A DNA stretch of 64,000 nt from Ferranicluibacter rubi (GTDB taxonomy: Bacteria > Pseudomonadota > Alphaproteobacteria > Rhizobiales > Rhizobiaceae), in NCBI RefSeq assembly GCF_011603255.1, contig NZ_JAANCM010000003.1:124001-188000 (forward strand), in the 5' to 3' direction. Each line of letters opens with the position of its first letter. The stretch's first letter is position 1. Under the pieces are notes generated by a model. The model saw nothing but the letters and a program-made list of their open reading frames with translations. It did not search any database and was not told the origin of the DNA. The position numbers were made by a program, and so were the translations under genes. Positions 18,748 through 27,957 of this stretch are shown piece by piece.

Positions 18748-19377
18748 CTAGCGCGTCACCAGCAACCCTTCGGCAGCACCTTTGGCAACGGCCGCGGCCC
18801 GCGAGGCGACACCGAGCGAGCGGAACAGGGCCGACACGTGGATCCGCACGGTGAACGGGGATATGCCGAGCTCGATGCCGATTTCCTTGTTGCTCTTGCC
18901 CTCGGCAATCAGCATGAGAACGGCCGATTGGCGATCGGTCAGTGTCACCGGCTTCACCTCCGCCTTGCCGCCGGCGCTATCCGGCAGCAGCAGCACCACA
19001 TCGCCATTCCGCACGGCCTCGATCGCCTCGATCATGGCCTCCGGCGACACCGCCTTGTTGATGAAGCCGTTGATGCCGCAGGCCATGGCCGCATCCACCG
19101 TTGCCAACTCGTCGGTCATGGAGATGATGACGATGGACGATTGCCGGAACTCCTGACGAAGGGCCGGAAGCGTCTCCATGATGCTGTGCCGGGAGAAGAA
19201 TAGGTCGAGCAGGAACATGGAGGGCGGCTTGGCGTCGCGCCTTGCAGTGGCGAGCGCCTCTTCCAGCGTATCGCTCGCGACCACCGTCGCCAGCGGTAGC
19301 CTTCGCCCGATGAGGGCGCTCAATCCGTCACGAAACACAGGATGGTCATCGACCACGATGATGGTTTCTGTCGTCAA
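18748..19377 (-). CDS. LuxR-family response regulator
   Basis: A 209-residue regulator with a receiver domain (acidic pair VDDHPVF, phosphoacceptor D58 in FLLDLFF, conserved lysine in INKAVS) and a C-terminal LuxR helix-turn-helix (LTDRQSAVLMLIAEGKSNKE). The start is taken as TTG at 19377, since GGGAGA lies about 9 nt before it and the receiver begins right there; longer in-frame starts add unrelated residues. It converges with the hybrid kinase gene across 80 bp, which makes the kinase its likely partner, by inference. Confidence 0.88.
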   Translation of the reverse strand: MTTETIIVVDDHPVFRDGLSALIGRRLPLATVVASDTLEEALATARRDAKPPSMFLLDLFFSRHSIMETLPALRQEFRQSSIVIISMTDELATVDAAMACGINGFINKAVSPEAMIEAIEAVRNGDVVLLLPDSAGGKAEVKPVTLTDRQSAVLMLIAEGKSNKEIGIELGISPFTVRIHVSALFRSLGVASRAAAVAKGAAEGLLVTR

Positions 19378-19529
19378 AACGGGGTCTCCCGGGTCTTGCG
19401 ACCGAACACTTACCAGCCCGCGCCTTCGAAAGACATCTCCGTCTTCGCGGCCGATATATGCGGGAGGCTCTGTCCGTATCGTGTTGAAACAACGAGATAG
19501 GTTCTTCCGCACCTCCTGTGACGACTGTG

Positions 19530-20114
19530 TCAATCAGGCTTGGACAGCGCGATGGTGCGCTGGAGAGCGGCGTCGAACCCTTTGAGCGAAATGGAAAAGG
19601 GAACCTCGGCCTCGGGATCGCTGGCCTGCGCCTTGACGATCAGCTTCGTGCCGGAACGCAGGGACTGCGTGATGCCATCGGTGAACAGGAGAGACACGAC
19701 ACAGCCGACCGGCAGGCAGGTGCGAAACGGCGCCGGTTTTCCGGGCGGCAGATCATCGACGGCGAAGGTCGCGCCCTTCTGCAAGGCGAGGCCGAAGGGT
19801 AGGATGAGATTGCCTCTGAGACGGCCATCCTCGGCGGGGCGAAGCTCCACCAGCAGAACGCGCTGGCCGTTTCCATTGGCCTGCGTCTGGGAGAGCGAGC
19901 ATTCCCGGCCACGGACCCGGTCCCCCGTTTGGCGAGCGCCCTTGGCCGTGTCGCCGGCGTTATCCCCAGAAGCAGCTTGCGTCGCGCAACGCACGGTCCA
20001 GTCGTCATAGCTTTCCGACAATGCAGAAGGCTTCGTTGCCGTCTGGGCGGAAACGTCCATCACGGCGGCGCATGCGAGCGCCGCCGTGATGGACAGGAGA
20101 AACAGCCGGCGCAT
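19530..20114 (-). CDS. IalB-family (invasion-associated locus B) protein
   Basis: A 194-residue exported protein of the IalB family, known from Bartonella and common across Rhizobiales. A signal peptide (MRRLFLLSITAALACAAVMD, cleavage near VSA-Q) precedes the conserved YDDWTVRC motif. Paired cysteines in the domain (WTVRC, RECSL, FRTCLPVGCVVSL) suggest disulfides in the periplasm. It begins in the stop codon of the autotransporter gene (TGATG overlap), so the two are translationally coupled. The molecular role is not established for the family as a whole. Confidence 0.88.
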   Translation of the reverse strand: MRRLFLLSITAALACAAVMDVSAQTATKPSALSESYDDWTVRCATQAASGDNAGDTAKGARQTGDRVRGRECSLSQTQANGNGQRVLLVELRPAEDGRLRGNLILPFGLALQKGATFAVDDLPPGKPAPFRTCLPVGCVVSLLFTDGITQSLRSGTKLIVKAQASDPEAEVPFSISLKGFDAALQRTIALSKPD

Positions 20115-23100
20115 CAGAAGCGCACGCGCAGCTTCGCGTCGACGCCGTTGGCGATGCCGTCGTCGCCGAACTCGCCGTTGTAGGAAACGCCGAGCGTGGT
20201 CGTCGGTGACAGGGTCATGTCCAGTCCGACCTGCACGATAAAGGCATCCTGCGAAACCGGCGCACCCTTCACGGCGTAGCTGTCGCTGCCGGCAAAGGCG
20301 AGGCGCGAGGCGGGATCGATATCCCCGAAGGCATGCCGCCAGCCGAGCGTACCGCTCGCAACCGTGGGAAGGCCGCCGAGCGTGACGTCCGACGAGGCGC
20401 GCAGCCCCAGCGTCGTGAACGTCGTGTTGGTCGTGTCCCCCTCACCCCGCAGCGCGGCGGAGCCGCCCTTTTCGCGGAAGCCGTCGGTATCCAGATTGAC
20501 GTGCGCCACATTCACGAAGGGCTCGAAGGCAGCGAATTGCGTCTGGATCTCATAGCCGAGTTCGCCGTAGACCTGGAACGAGCCGGCATCGTAGTCGGCC
20601 TTCAGATCCTGCGAAACGCCGGGGAAATCCACCGACCGCTTCGTGGAGATCTGGTGGTTGGTGTAGGAGAGGCCCGAACGCAGCGACAGCGCGCCCAACT
20701 GCGTGCCACCGTAGAGACCGATGGTGTAGTTGTCGCTGTCGGCCGAGGACGACCGGCTGTCGACGTCGATGCCGGTGCGGCTGTAGCCGAGGAAGGCGCC
20801 GAGCCGCGAGACCGGACCGACCAGCGTGTCGATACCCGTCACCAGGCCGCCGGTCGAGACATCCGCTTCCGCCACGCCATTGCCGGCGTCGATATTGCTC
20901 CAGGAGCCGAACGCCTGGCCCCAGACGGACCACGCGGGATCGACAACCTTAGGCGTGACGGCCGACATGGGATCGTCGGTCCAGCGACCATTGTCCCAGT
21001 AGTTGTTGACGGGCACGGGCTTGGCCGCAACGTCGCCCGAGGCGGCGCGCAGACGGTCGTTGGTCGCATCGCGCGTCTGGCGGTCGCCGGTGATCAGGCC
21101 GGATTTGACCGACGCGTGCGCCTCGCCCGACAACCTGTCGAAGGCGCCCCGGGCCTCGTCGGCACTCAGCAACAACAGGCTGTTGTAGAGCGCGAGCGAC
21201 CCCCCGCTCTGCTCGAGCGTGTTGAGCGACCGCGCGACAGCAACTTGGTTGCGCGTATCGGCAACGCTGTCGAACAGGCCGGTTTCCGGAGGTTCAGGAT
21301 TCGTGGGCGGCTCCGGGTTTGTCGGAGGCTCGGGATTGGTCGGCGGCTCCGGCGTTGGCGGCTCGGGATTCGTGGGTGGCTCCGGATTCGTCGGAGGCTG
21401 GGGATTCGTCGGCGGTTCCGGCGTTGGCGGGTTCGGGTTTGTCGGCGGCTCCGGGTTCGTAGGCGGTGTCGTCGGCGGTTCGGGGTTGGTGGGCGGTGTC
21501 GTTGGCGGCTCCGGGTTGGTCGGAGGCGTCGTCGGCGGTTCCGGGTTCGTCGGCGGCGTGGTGGGCGGCTCGGGGTTGGGTTGCCCGTTGCCCGGATCCT
21601 TGACGGAAATCCTGAGATCCACATCCTTGGCGGTCTGGTCGAGAGCGACGTCGAGGAAGGCGGATTTCGATACGGCCTGGGCGAAGGTGCCGGTGATGCC
21701 GCCCTGCGCCGTCAGGATCTTGTAGGTCTGGCCCGTCTGATAGCTGGTCGCCGCATCCAGCGCGGTCACCTGAACCGAGCTGTCCTTGCCGATCGTCGCG
21801 CGCCCAAGGGCATCGACCGTGATCTTGTTGCCAGCGGCGTCGGTGCCGGCATATTGTTTGACGGTTTCCACCGATATGCGGTCGCTCGCGCCGTTGCCGG
21901 CGACATCGACATCGTAGATCGCGCCATCGGCGAGATCGAGATCCCCGCGCACGGTGAACGTTCCCAGCGGATTGCCCGTGTCGCCGGGCGAGATCGTCGC
22001 CCCGCGATCAACAAAGGTGGTGCCGATGGTGCCGAAGCCGGCCAGCTTTCCATAGGCGCCGGTCACGTTGCGCTGGCCATTCAGCGTATCGCCCCAGACG
22101 TCGATGGTGCTCGTATAGATCTCGCTGCCGAGGAAATTGGTGATGACCTGACCCGTCTGGCCGCCGATGACCAGCGTGCCGTTCTTCACGTCGAAATTCG
22201 TGCGATCCGGGGTAACGGTGTCGTCATCGGCAATGGCCGTGCCGAGGTCGCCCTTGAGCACCAGCCGGCTGTTTCCGTCCACGATGACGCCGCCGGCATA
22301 GCTGTCGAGCGAGGCAAAGCCCGTGAGGTCGCCGGAGAGGATCGTCTCGCCGGAAAGACTGACGATCGACCCGTCGCCGACGATCTTGTTGGCAAAGTCA
22401 TAGCCTGTATTGGTGTGGTTGAAGACCAGGCGGCCGGAGCCCGAGGTGCCGAAGTTCACGACGGTTCCCGTGCTGACCGTGCCGGCAGCTTGCGTATCGA
22501 GCGCACGCGGAAGGCCTTGCAGCGCACTCGTATCGATCTGCCCGCCGACGACGAGATAGCCGTCCGTGCCGATATTGATCCCATTGGCGACATTCAGGGT
22601 ACCGCCATTGGCGACCACAATATGGCTGTCGGCGACGACGCTCATCGTGTTCGTCGCGGTAAAGGACGATCCCGCGCCGGTAACGGTCAGGTTGCCGCTG
22701 TCGTCGAGAACAGCGCGCGACGTGCTCATCTGGCCGCCGTCGGCAATCGTCAGATTGCCGGTGAGATCCAGCCGGCCCGTATTGATCCAGCTCGAGCCCG
22801 TCCCCGTGACGATTGCGCCGCTCTCCGCCGTGCTCGTCATAAACTGGCCGATCGAGGCGCTGTTGGACAGAATCGCACCGCCCTGCTCGACCTTGATGAG
22901 GCTCGGCGTTCCGAGCAGACCCTGCATGCCGAGGTAGTCGGCCGAGACGACCGATCCAGCGCCGGTTACCAGCAGCTTGCCATGCGCGCCCTGGCCGTCG
23001 CCGATATAGATGTTCTTCGCATCCGCCTTGCCGCCGCCTTCGACGATCAGCGTGCCGTCGCCGCCGGTGAGGCACAGGACGGAGTAACCGTTGCAACCGC

Positions 23101-23488
23101 CGCCGACGGTCAGGCTGTTGCCGAGCACATAGGGCGTTCGCACCACGTTCAGGGCGGAGCCGGGCCCGGAGACGGTGACGGTCGCCTGCGATCCGCCGAC
23201 CCCGGCGATGATACCGCGATTGGCGATCAGCACATCCGCACCATTGTTGATGGTCAGCGTGGTGCCCTTGTTTTCAAGCCCGATGATCATGTCATCGGCA
23301 AAACTCTGGTCCGTGCTCCAGACGACATTGCCGCTGTCCTGGATATAATCCTTGTCATCCAGCGCGAGCACCGGGCCGGCCAGAAGCGAGGCAGAGACCG
23401 GCAGCAGCAGCAGGGAGCGGCGGGTGACGGTCAATGCCGTCGAACTGCGTAAGCCACGATTCCGGTTTCGCAATTGCTCTTGTCGTCC
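20114..23488 (-). CDS. autotransporter (type Va) with beta-helical passenger and Pro-rich linker
   Basis: A 1124-residue autotransporter. The long N-terminal signal has a basic n-region (RNRNRGLRSS) and a hydrophobic core ending about residue 41. The passenger (about 45-630) is rich in G/T/S beta repeats such as VTGAGSSFTATNTMSV. A Pro-rich repeat linker covers about 634-734. The beta-barrel occupies about the last 270 residues, from SVWGQAFGSW to the terminal LRVRF with its aromatic last residue, as needed for outer-membrane insertion. No catalytic triad of a protease passenger was seen, so an adhesin-like role is the likeliest. The start at 23488 rather than 23506 is a guess; both fit. Confidence 0.9.
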   Translation of the reverse strand, partial: GRQEQLRNRNRGLRSSTALTVTRRSLLLLPVSASLLAGPVLALDDKDYIQDSGNVVWSTDQSFADDMIIGLENKGTTLTINNGADVLIANRGIIAGVGGSQATVTVSGPGSALNVVRTPYVLGNSLTVGGGCNGYSVLCLTGGDGTLIVEGGGKADAKNIYIGDGQGAHGKLLVTGAGSVVSADYLGMQGLLGTPSLIKVEQGGAILSNSASIGQFMTSTAESGAIVTGTGSSWINTGRLDLTGNLTIADGGQMSTSRAVLDDSGNLTVTGAGSSFTATNTMSVVADSHIVVANGGTLNVANGINIGTDGYLVVGGQIDTSALQGLPRALDTQAAGTVSTGTVVNFGTSGSGRLVFNHTNTGYDFANKIVGDGSIVSLSGETILSGDLTGFASLDSYAGGVIVDGNSRLVLKGDLGTAIADDDTVTPDRTNFDVKNGTLVIGGQTGQVITNFLGSEIYTSTIDVWGDTLNGQRNVTGAYGKLAGFGTIGTTFVDRGATISPGDTGNPLGTFTVRGDLDLADGAIYDVDVAGNGASDRISVETVKQYAGTDAAGNKITVDALGRATIGKDSSVQVTALDAATSYQTGQTYKILTAQGGITGTFAQAVSKSAFLDVALDQTAKDVDLRISVKDPGNGQPNPEPPTTPPTNPEPPTTPPTNPEPPTTPPTNPEPPTTPPTNPEPPTNPNPPTPEPPTNPQPPTNPEPPTNPEPPTPEPPTNPEPPTNPEPPTNPEPPETGLFDSVADTRNQVAVARSLNTLEQSGGSLALYNSLLLLSADEARGAFDRLSGEAHASVKSGLITGDRQTRDATNDRLRAASGDVAAKPVPVNNYWDNGRWTDDPMSAVTPKVVDPAWSVWGQAFGSWSNIDAGNGVAEADVSTGGLVTGIDTLVGPVSRLGAFLGYSRTGIDVDSRSSSADSDNYTIGLYGGTQLGALSLRSGLSYTNHQISTKRSVDFPGVSQDLKADYDAGSFQVYGELGYEIQTQFAAFEPFVNVAHVNLDTDGFREKGGSAALRGEGDTTNTTFTTLGLRASSDVTLGGLPTVASGTLGWRHAFGDIDPASRLAFAGSDSYAVKGAPVSQDAFIVQVGLDMTLSPTTTLGVSYNGEFGDDGIANGVDAKLRVRF
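21285..21586 (-). repeat. Pro-rich tandem repeat inside the autotransporter gene
   Basis: On the coding strand the DNA encodes four ten-residue units NPEPPTTPPT followed by about eleven shorter units of the NPEPPT / TPEPPT / NPQPPT kind. The repeats are 18 or 30 bp long with synonymous differences. The stretch joins passenger and barrel and is likely to be length-variable between strains. Confidence 0.9.
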
Positions 23489-23698
23489 CATGCTTTCCAT
23501 CTCCACTGCTCAAGCTGACCTCCCAAAAATCGGGTAAAATTCGGTAAGGTCGAGATAGCGGATAAAACACAGTCCAACGGGCACCGCCATTAGCACGCAT
23601 GTGCTAGTCGTATCAGGCGAAGTCCGGCTTTTTTACTCGTTTATCGTTTAATGGGCACCGCGGACATCCCCGCCGCGAACCTCCTGCCGCCGAGGGGG

Positions 23699-24598
23699 TC
23701 AGTCCAGCGAGGGCATATAGGCGGGCAGCTGCTCCTCGAAATATTTGCAGAACGAGGCGATCCGCGGGGGTAGCGTCTGGTAGGGCGGATAGAACAGGGT
23801 CAGCCAGAGATCCGGCGGGGCCCAGCCCTTGAAGACGTGCACGAGACGTCCGGTGCGGATGTGTTCGGCGATATTGAAGCCGGGGAGCATGGCCACCCCT
23901 GCGCCGTCGGCCGCCATGTCGGCAAGGACCTCGCCACTATTGGCGCTGAAGTCGCGACCCGCCGATATCGTCATGCTGGAACCGCCATCCGAGAGAACCC
24001 AGCTCTCCCGCCGGCTATCGCCGCTATAGGCAAGGCAATCGTCCGGTGTCAACTCGTTCGGATGTGTCATCTCGACGAAACGGCTGCCGGGTGCGGCAAC
24101 CAGAATGCGCGGCACGACCCGGATCTTCCGCCAGATGGTGAACTTGTCCGAGGGCTGTGCGGAAATGCGGATCGCGAGATCATAGTCGTCGTTGACGATG
24201 TTCACCAATCCATCCGACAGCGAGATCTCGAAGCTCATCTTCGGAAACTTTGTCTTGAAGCCGGAGAGGATCGGCGGCAGCACGGCCTTGCCGAACCAGG
24301 TCGGCGCGCTGATCCGCAGGCGCCCCTGATCAGCCTTGTGCGCGTTCATGACGTCGCGCCGCGCGTCCTCCAGCGTCTTCATTGCCGGCTGGATCTGCGC
24401 GGCGAACACCGCGCCATCCGTCGTCAGCGAGACCTGACGCGTGGTGCGCACGAAGAGTTGCACACCCAGTTCCGCCTCCAGCGCCGCAATGGCTCGCGTG
24501 ACGGCGGCGGGCGTCATGTCGAGTTCGCGCGCCACCTGCGCGAAGTTCCGTTTTTCGGCAGCCAGCAGAAATGTGCGCAGAGCCTTATAGTCGTTCAT
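23699..24598 (-). CDS. LysR-family transcriptional regulator
   Basis: A 299-residue LysR regulator: helix-turn-helix at 1-60 (MNDYKALRTFLLAAEKRNFA, AVTRAIAALEAELGVQLFVR) and an effector domain with the usual two-lobed layout. It is divergent from the isochorismatase gene with a 265-bp intergenic region that contains several GCAAT half-sites, so it probably controls that operon and itself. The effector is unknown. Confidence 0.94.
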   Translation of the reverse strand: MNDYKALRTFLLAAEKRNFAQVARELDMTPAAVTRAIAALEAELGVQLFVRTTRQVSLTTDGAVFAAQIQPAMKTLEDARRDVMNAHKADQGRLRISAPTWFGKAVLPPILSGFKTKFPKMSFEISLSDGLVNIVNDDYDLAIRISAQPSDKFTIWRKIRVVPRILVAAPGSRFVEMTHPNELTPDDCLAYSGDSRRESWVLSDGGSSMTISAGRDFSANSGEVLADMAADGAGVAMLPGFNIAEHIRTGRLVHVFKGWAPPDLWLTLFYPPYQTLPPRIASFCKYFEEQLPAYMPSLD

Positions 24599-24740
24599 GA
24601 CATTGTTTCACCTGTGGCAATTTGTTGACGAGGAATATTGCGTATCGACCGTAGGATCAATGGTGGGTCTCGCACGCCGGCTCCAAAAGCATTCCCGCAA
24701 TCAATCTCCCGGGCATTGTTGCCGTTCTGATAATTCATTC

Positions 24741-24754
24741 GCAATATTTATTGC
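24741..24754. promoter_or_regulatory. candidate LysR-binding palindrome
   Basis: GCAATA-TT-TATTGC lies 110 bp before the isochorismatase start. The same half-sites recur as GCAAT (24617-24621) and ATTGC (24637-24641) next to the LysR start. Two clusters of shared half-sites in a divergent LysR region are the usual arrangement of recognition and activation sites; binding is inferred. Confidence 0.45.
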
Positions 24755-24863
24755 AATTTTGTAGATCGGACTTTTGCCGTAGGGTTGATGTCAGCAGCAG
24801 AGACGAAAGCTGCTTGTCACCGATAAGCCCGCAGAAGCGGCCGGAAACCAAGAGGAAAAGACC

Positions 24864-25553
24864 ATGTCCAAGTTCGACGTCCTGACCCCAGCCAACAGCC
24901 AGCTCATCTTCATCGACCAGCAGCCCCAGATGGCTTTCGGCGTTCAGTCGATCGATCGCCAGACCCTGAAGAACAATGTGGTCGGCCTCGCCAAGGCCGG
25001 CAAGATCTTCGACATTCCCACGACCATCACGACGGTGGAGACCGAGAGCTTCTCCGGCAACACCTTCCCGGAACTTCTGGCCGTGCATCCGGAGAACGAT
25101 ATCCTCGAGCGCACCTCGATGAATTCCTGGGACGACCAGAACGTTCGGGATGCGCTGGCGAAGAACGCCGCGAACGGCCGCAGGAAGATCGTCGTCTCCG
25201 GCCTCTGGACCGAAGTCTGCAACACGACCTTCGCCCTGTCCGCGCTGCGTGACGTGCCGGACTACGAAATCTACATGGTTGCCGATGCCTCCGGCGGCAC
25301 GTCGCTCGAAGCGCACAATCGCGCCATGGACCGCATGATTCAGGCCGGCGTCATTCCTGTTACCTGGCAGCAGGTCTTGCTCGAATGGCAGCGGGACTGG
25401 GCCCGCAAGGAAACCTATGATGCCGTCACCACACTGGTGAAGGAGCATTCCGGCGCCTACGGCATGGGCATCGATTACGCCTACACCATGGTTCATGGCG
25501 CTGACGAGCGCGTCAAACATGGCAAGCGCATCGGCCCCAACCCCGCCAAGTAG
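24864..25553 (+). CDS. isochorismatase-superfamily hydrolase (YcaC-like)
   Basis: A 229-residue cysteine hydrolase. Catalytic D18 (FIDQQPQM) and nucleophile C119 (GLWTEVCNTTFALSAL) with the cis-peptide motif before it are visible. YcaC-like members are cytoplasmic amidohydrolases or related enzymes of unknown natural substrate. AGAGGAAAAG precedes the ATG at 24864. It leads an operon with a XapX protein and an amidohydrolase and is divergent from LysR. It ends before a stem-loop, so part of its transcripts may stop there. Confidence 0.92.
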   Translation: MSKFDVLTPANSQLIFIDQQPQMAFGVQSIDRQTLKNNVVGLAKAGKIFDIPTTITTVETESFSGNTFPELLAVHPENDILERTSMNSWDDQNVRDALAKNAANGRRKIVVSGLWTEVCNTTFALSALRDVPDYEIYMVADASGGTSLEAHNRAMDRMIQAGVIPVTWQQVLLEWQRDWARKETYDAVTTLVKEHSGAYGMGIDYAYTMVHGADERVKHGKRIGPNPAK

Positions 25554-25564
25554 AACCCAGCCAG

Positions 25565-25594
25565 GACCGCTCCGGTCGTCCTGTCGGAGCGGTC
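25565..25594 (+). terminator. stem-loop after the isochorismatase gene
   Basis: GACCGCTCCG (25565-25574) is fully complementary to CGGAGCGGTC (25585-25594) around a 10-nt loop. No T-run follows, so it may be a stabilising or attenuating hairpin rather than a full terminator. Confidence 0.5.
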
Positions 25595-25619
25595 GTCCTG
25601 CAATCGTGGAGCATATCCC

Positions 25620-25907
25620 ATGAAAGTCTATCTCCTGTCCCTCGGTGCCGGGCTGCTTGTCGGCATCGTCTATAGCCTGCTCAACGTCCGCTCGCCGGCA
25701 CCGCCCGTCATCGCGCTTGTCGGCCTTCTCGGCATTCTCGTCGGCGAGCAGGTCGTTCCCCTCGCAAAGTCGCTCTGGACGCGCGAGCCGGCGGCCGTTT
25801 CCTGGCTTCATCAGATCAAGCCGCACGTGTTCGGTCACCTGCCGAAGGGCGGCGGACATGTCGAGGTCGCCCGCGCCCTGAAATCGTCTGTCGAGGAGCG
25901 CAGTTGA
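25620..25907 (+). CDS. XapX-domain small membrane protein
   Basis: A 95-residue protein with two hydrophobic segments in its first 50 residues (LLSLGAGLLVGIVYSLLNVR and PPVIALVGLLGILVGEQ), the XapX domain, and a soluble tail. The domain's function is not known; it is regularly found beside amidohydrolases and hydrolases such as the flanking genes. Its stop codon overlaps the ATG of the amidohydrolase (TGATG), so the two are coupled. Confidence 0.9.
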   Translation: MKVYLLSLGAGLLVGIVYSLLNVRSPAPPVIALVGLLGILVGEQVVPLAKSLWTREPAAVSWLHQIKPHVFGHLPKGGGHVEVARALKSSVEERS

Positions 25908-27889
25908 TGGCCACGCGTCGAAACGTCCTTGCGGGAGCATCGAGCTTGGCGTTGTCCAACCTCTTCCCACCGGCGAAAGCCGCCGATCCCAACCAGACCG
26001 GAGCGAACACCATGCATCCAGACCGCATTCTCCATAACGGCCGCGTCACCACGCTCGACCGCGCCAACCCCAATGCGACGGCCATTGCCATCAAGGACGG
26101 GCTGTTTCTGGAGGTCGGTTCCGACAGCGAGATCATGGCGCTGGCCGGGCCCGAGACCAAGATCGTCGACCTCAAGGGCAAGCGCGTACTTCCCGGGCTG
26201 ATCGACAACCATACCCACGTCATCCGTGGCGGCCTGAACTACAATATGGAGCTGCGATGGGACGGCGTACGCTCGCTTGCCGATGCCATGGACATGCTCA
26301 AGCGTCAGGTGGCGATCACGCCGGCGCCGCAATGGGTGCGCGTGGTCGGTGGCTTCAGCGAGCATCAGTTCGCCGAAAAGCGCCTGCCGACGATCGAGGA
26401 GATCAACGCGATCGCCCCGGATACGCCGGTCTTCCTGCTCCACCTCTATGATCGCGCGCTGCTGAACGGCGCCGCCCTGCGCGCGGTCGGCTATACAAGG
26501 GAAACGCCGAACCCACCCGGCGGCGAGATCACCCGGGATGCCAACGGCAATCCGACGGGCTTGCTGCTGGCGAAGCCGAATGCGGGCATCCTCTATTCGA
26601 CGCTTGCCAAGGGGCCGAAGCTGCCGCTCGACTATCAGGTCAATTCGACCCGGCACTTCATGCGCGAGCTCAACCGGCTGGGTGTGACGGGCGTCATCGA
26701 TGCGGGCGGTGGCTTCCAGAACTACCCCGACGACTATGCCGTCATCCAGAAACTGTCGGATGAAGGTCAGATGACGGTGCGGCTCGCCTACAACCTCTTT
26801 ACCCAGAAGCCGAAGGAGGAGAAACAGGACTTTCTCGACTGGACGGCGAGCGTCAAATACAAGCAGGGCAACGATTATTTCCGTCACAATGGTGCCGGCG
26901 AAATGCTGGTTTTCTCTGCCGCCGATTTCGAGGACTTTCGCCAGCCGCGCCCGGAAATGGCACCGGAGATGGAAGGCGAGCTTGAGGAGGTCGTCCGGGT
27001 TCTGGCCGAGAACCGTTGGCCCTGGCGCATGCACGCCACCTATGACGAAACCATCTCCCGCTCGCTCGATGTGTTCGAGAAGGTCAACAAGGATATTCCG
27101 CTTGAAGGCCTCAACTGGTTCTTCGACCATGCAGAAACGATCTCGGACCGCTCCATCGACCGGATCGCCGCGCTCGGCGGTGGTATCGCCACCCAGCACC
27201 GCATGGCCTATCAGGGCGAATATTTCGTCGAGCGCTATGGCCATGGCGTCGCCGAAGCCACGCCGCCCATCAGGAAGATGCTCGACAAGGGCGTCAACGT
27301 GTCCGCCGGTACGGATGCGACCCGTGTCGCCTCCTACAACCCGTGGGTTTCTCTCTCCTGGATGGTCACGGGCAAGACGGTCGGCGGCATGCAGCTCTAT
27401 CCGCGCGCCAATTGCCTCGACCGCGAGACGGCGCTGCGCATGTGGACCGAAAAGGTCACCTGGTTCTCCAACGAGGAAGGCAAGAAGGGCCGCATCGAGA
27501 AGGGTCAGTTCGCCGATCTCGTCGTGCCGGACAAGGACTTCTTCACGTGTGCGGAAGACGAGATCTCGTTCCTGACCTCTGAACTGACCATGGTCGGCGG
27601 CAGGATCGTCTATGGAGCGGGCGACTTCAAGGCGCTGGACGAGAACGACGTGCCCCCGGCTATGCCGGACTGGTCGCCGGTGCGCACGTTCGGTGGTTAT
27701 GCGGCTTGGGGCGAACCGGAGGGTGCCGGTGCCCGCTCGTTGCGCCGAACCGCCATCAGCACCTGCGGCTGCGCCAGCGATTGTGGCGTCCATGGGCACG
27801 ACCATGCCGGTGCGTGGACGTCGAAACTGCCGATCTCCGACCTCAAGGGCTTCTTCGGCGCCCTCGGCTGCTCCTGCTGGGCCGTGTAA
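25907..27889 (+). CDS. YtcJ-like amidohydrolase with Cys/His-rich C-terminal tail
   Basis: A 660-residue metal-dependent amidohydrolase. A Tat-like leader (ATRRNVLAGASSLALSNLF) precedes the composite domain; the metal motif DNHTHVIRGG, a further H in WRMHATYDE, FDHAET and SAGTDATR mark the active site. The ATG at 25907 overlaps the XapX stop. Unusually, the last 45 residues contain TCGCASDCGVHGHDH and end GALGCSCWAV, five cysteines and three histidines that could hold a metal or cofactor. Substrate unknown; the operon with isochorismatase suggests an amide or ester pathway. Confidence 0.9.
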   Translation: MATRRNVLAGASSLALSNLFPPAKAADPNQTGANTMHPDRILHNGRVTTLDRANPNATAIAIKDGLFLEVGSDSEIMALAGPETKIVDLKGKRVLPGLIDNHTHVIRGGLNYNMELRWDGVRSLADAMDMLKRQVAITPAPQWVRVVGGFSEHQFAEKRLPTIEEINAIAPDTPVFLLHLYDRALLNGAALRAVGYTRETPNPPGGEITRDANGNPTGLLLAKPNAGILYSTLAKGPKLPLDYQVNSTRHFMRELNRLGVTGVIDAGGGFQNYPDDYAVIQKLSDEGQMTVRLAYNLFTQKPKEEKQDFLDWTASVKYKQGNDYFRHNGAGEMLVFSAADFEDFRQPRPEMAPEMEGELEEVVRVLAENRWPWRMHATYDETISRSLDVFEKVNKDIPLEGLNWFFDHAETISDRSIDRIAALGGGIATQHRMAYQGEYFVERYGHGVAEATPPIRKMLDKGVNVSAGTDATRVASYNPWVSLSWMVTGKTVGGMQLYPRANCLDRETALRMWTEKVTWFSNEEGKKGRIEKGQFADLVVPDKDFFTCAEDEISFLTSELTMVGGRIVYGAGDFKALDENDVPPAMPDWSPVRTFGGYAAWGEPEGAGARSLRRTAISTCGCASDCGVHGHDHAGAWTSKLPISDLKGFFGALGCSCWAV

Positions 27890-27900
27890 CCGTCAAGAAG

Positions 27901-27924
27901 GACGGGCGGCACATGTCGCCCGTC
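27901..27924 (+). terminator. stem-loop after the amidohydrolase gene
   Basis: GACGGGCG (27901-27908) pairs with CGCCCGTC (27917-27924) around an 8-nt loop, 11 bp after the stop, between convergent genes. There is no clear T-run. Confidence 0.5.
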
Positions 27925-27957
27925 GCACGGACGGAGTGGTTTCGGGATGGTCGTTTG

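Noticed and set aside
21285-21586. CRISPR-like or intergenic repeat array
   Set aside because: The repeats are in frame, encode Pro-rich residues, have no unique spacers and lie inside the autotransporter gene.
20333-23452. A very long open frame (over 1000 codons) on the strand opposite the autotransporter
   Set aside because: It is Arg/Gly/Val-rich with no domain pattern and arises from the GC-rich third positions of the autotransporter gene, which has clear signal, repeats and barrel.
25835-27805. Long open frame opposite the amidohydrolase
   Set aside because: Antisense shadow of a gene with clear metal-binding motifs; composition is typical of mirrored GC-rich coding DNA.
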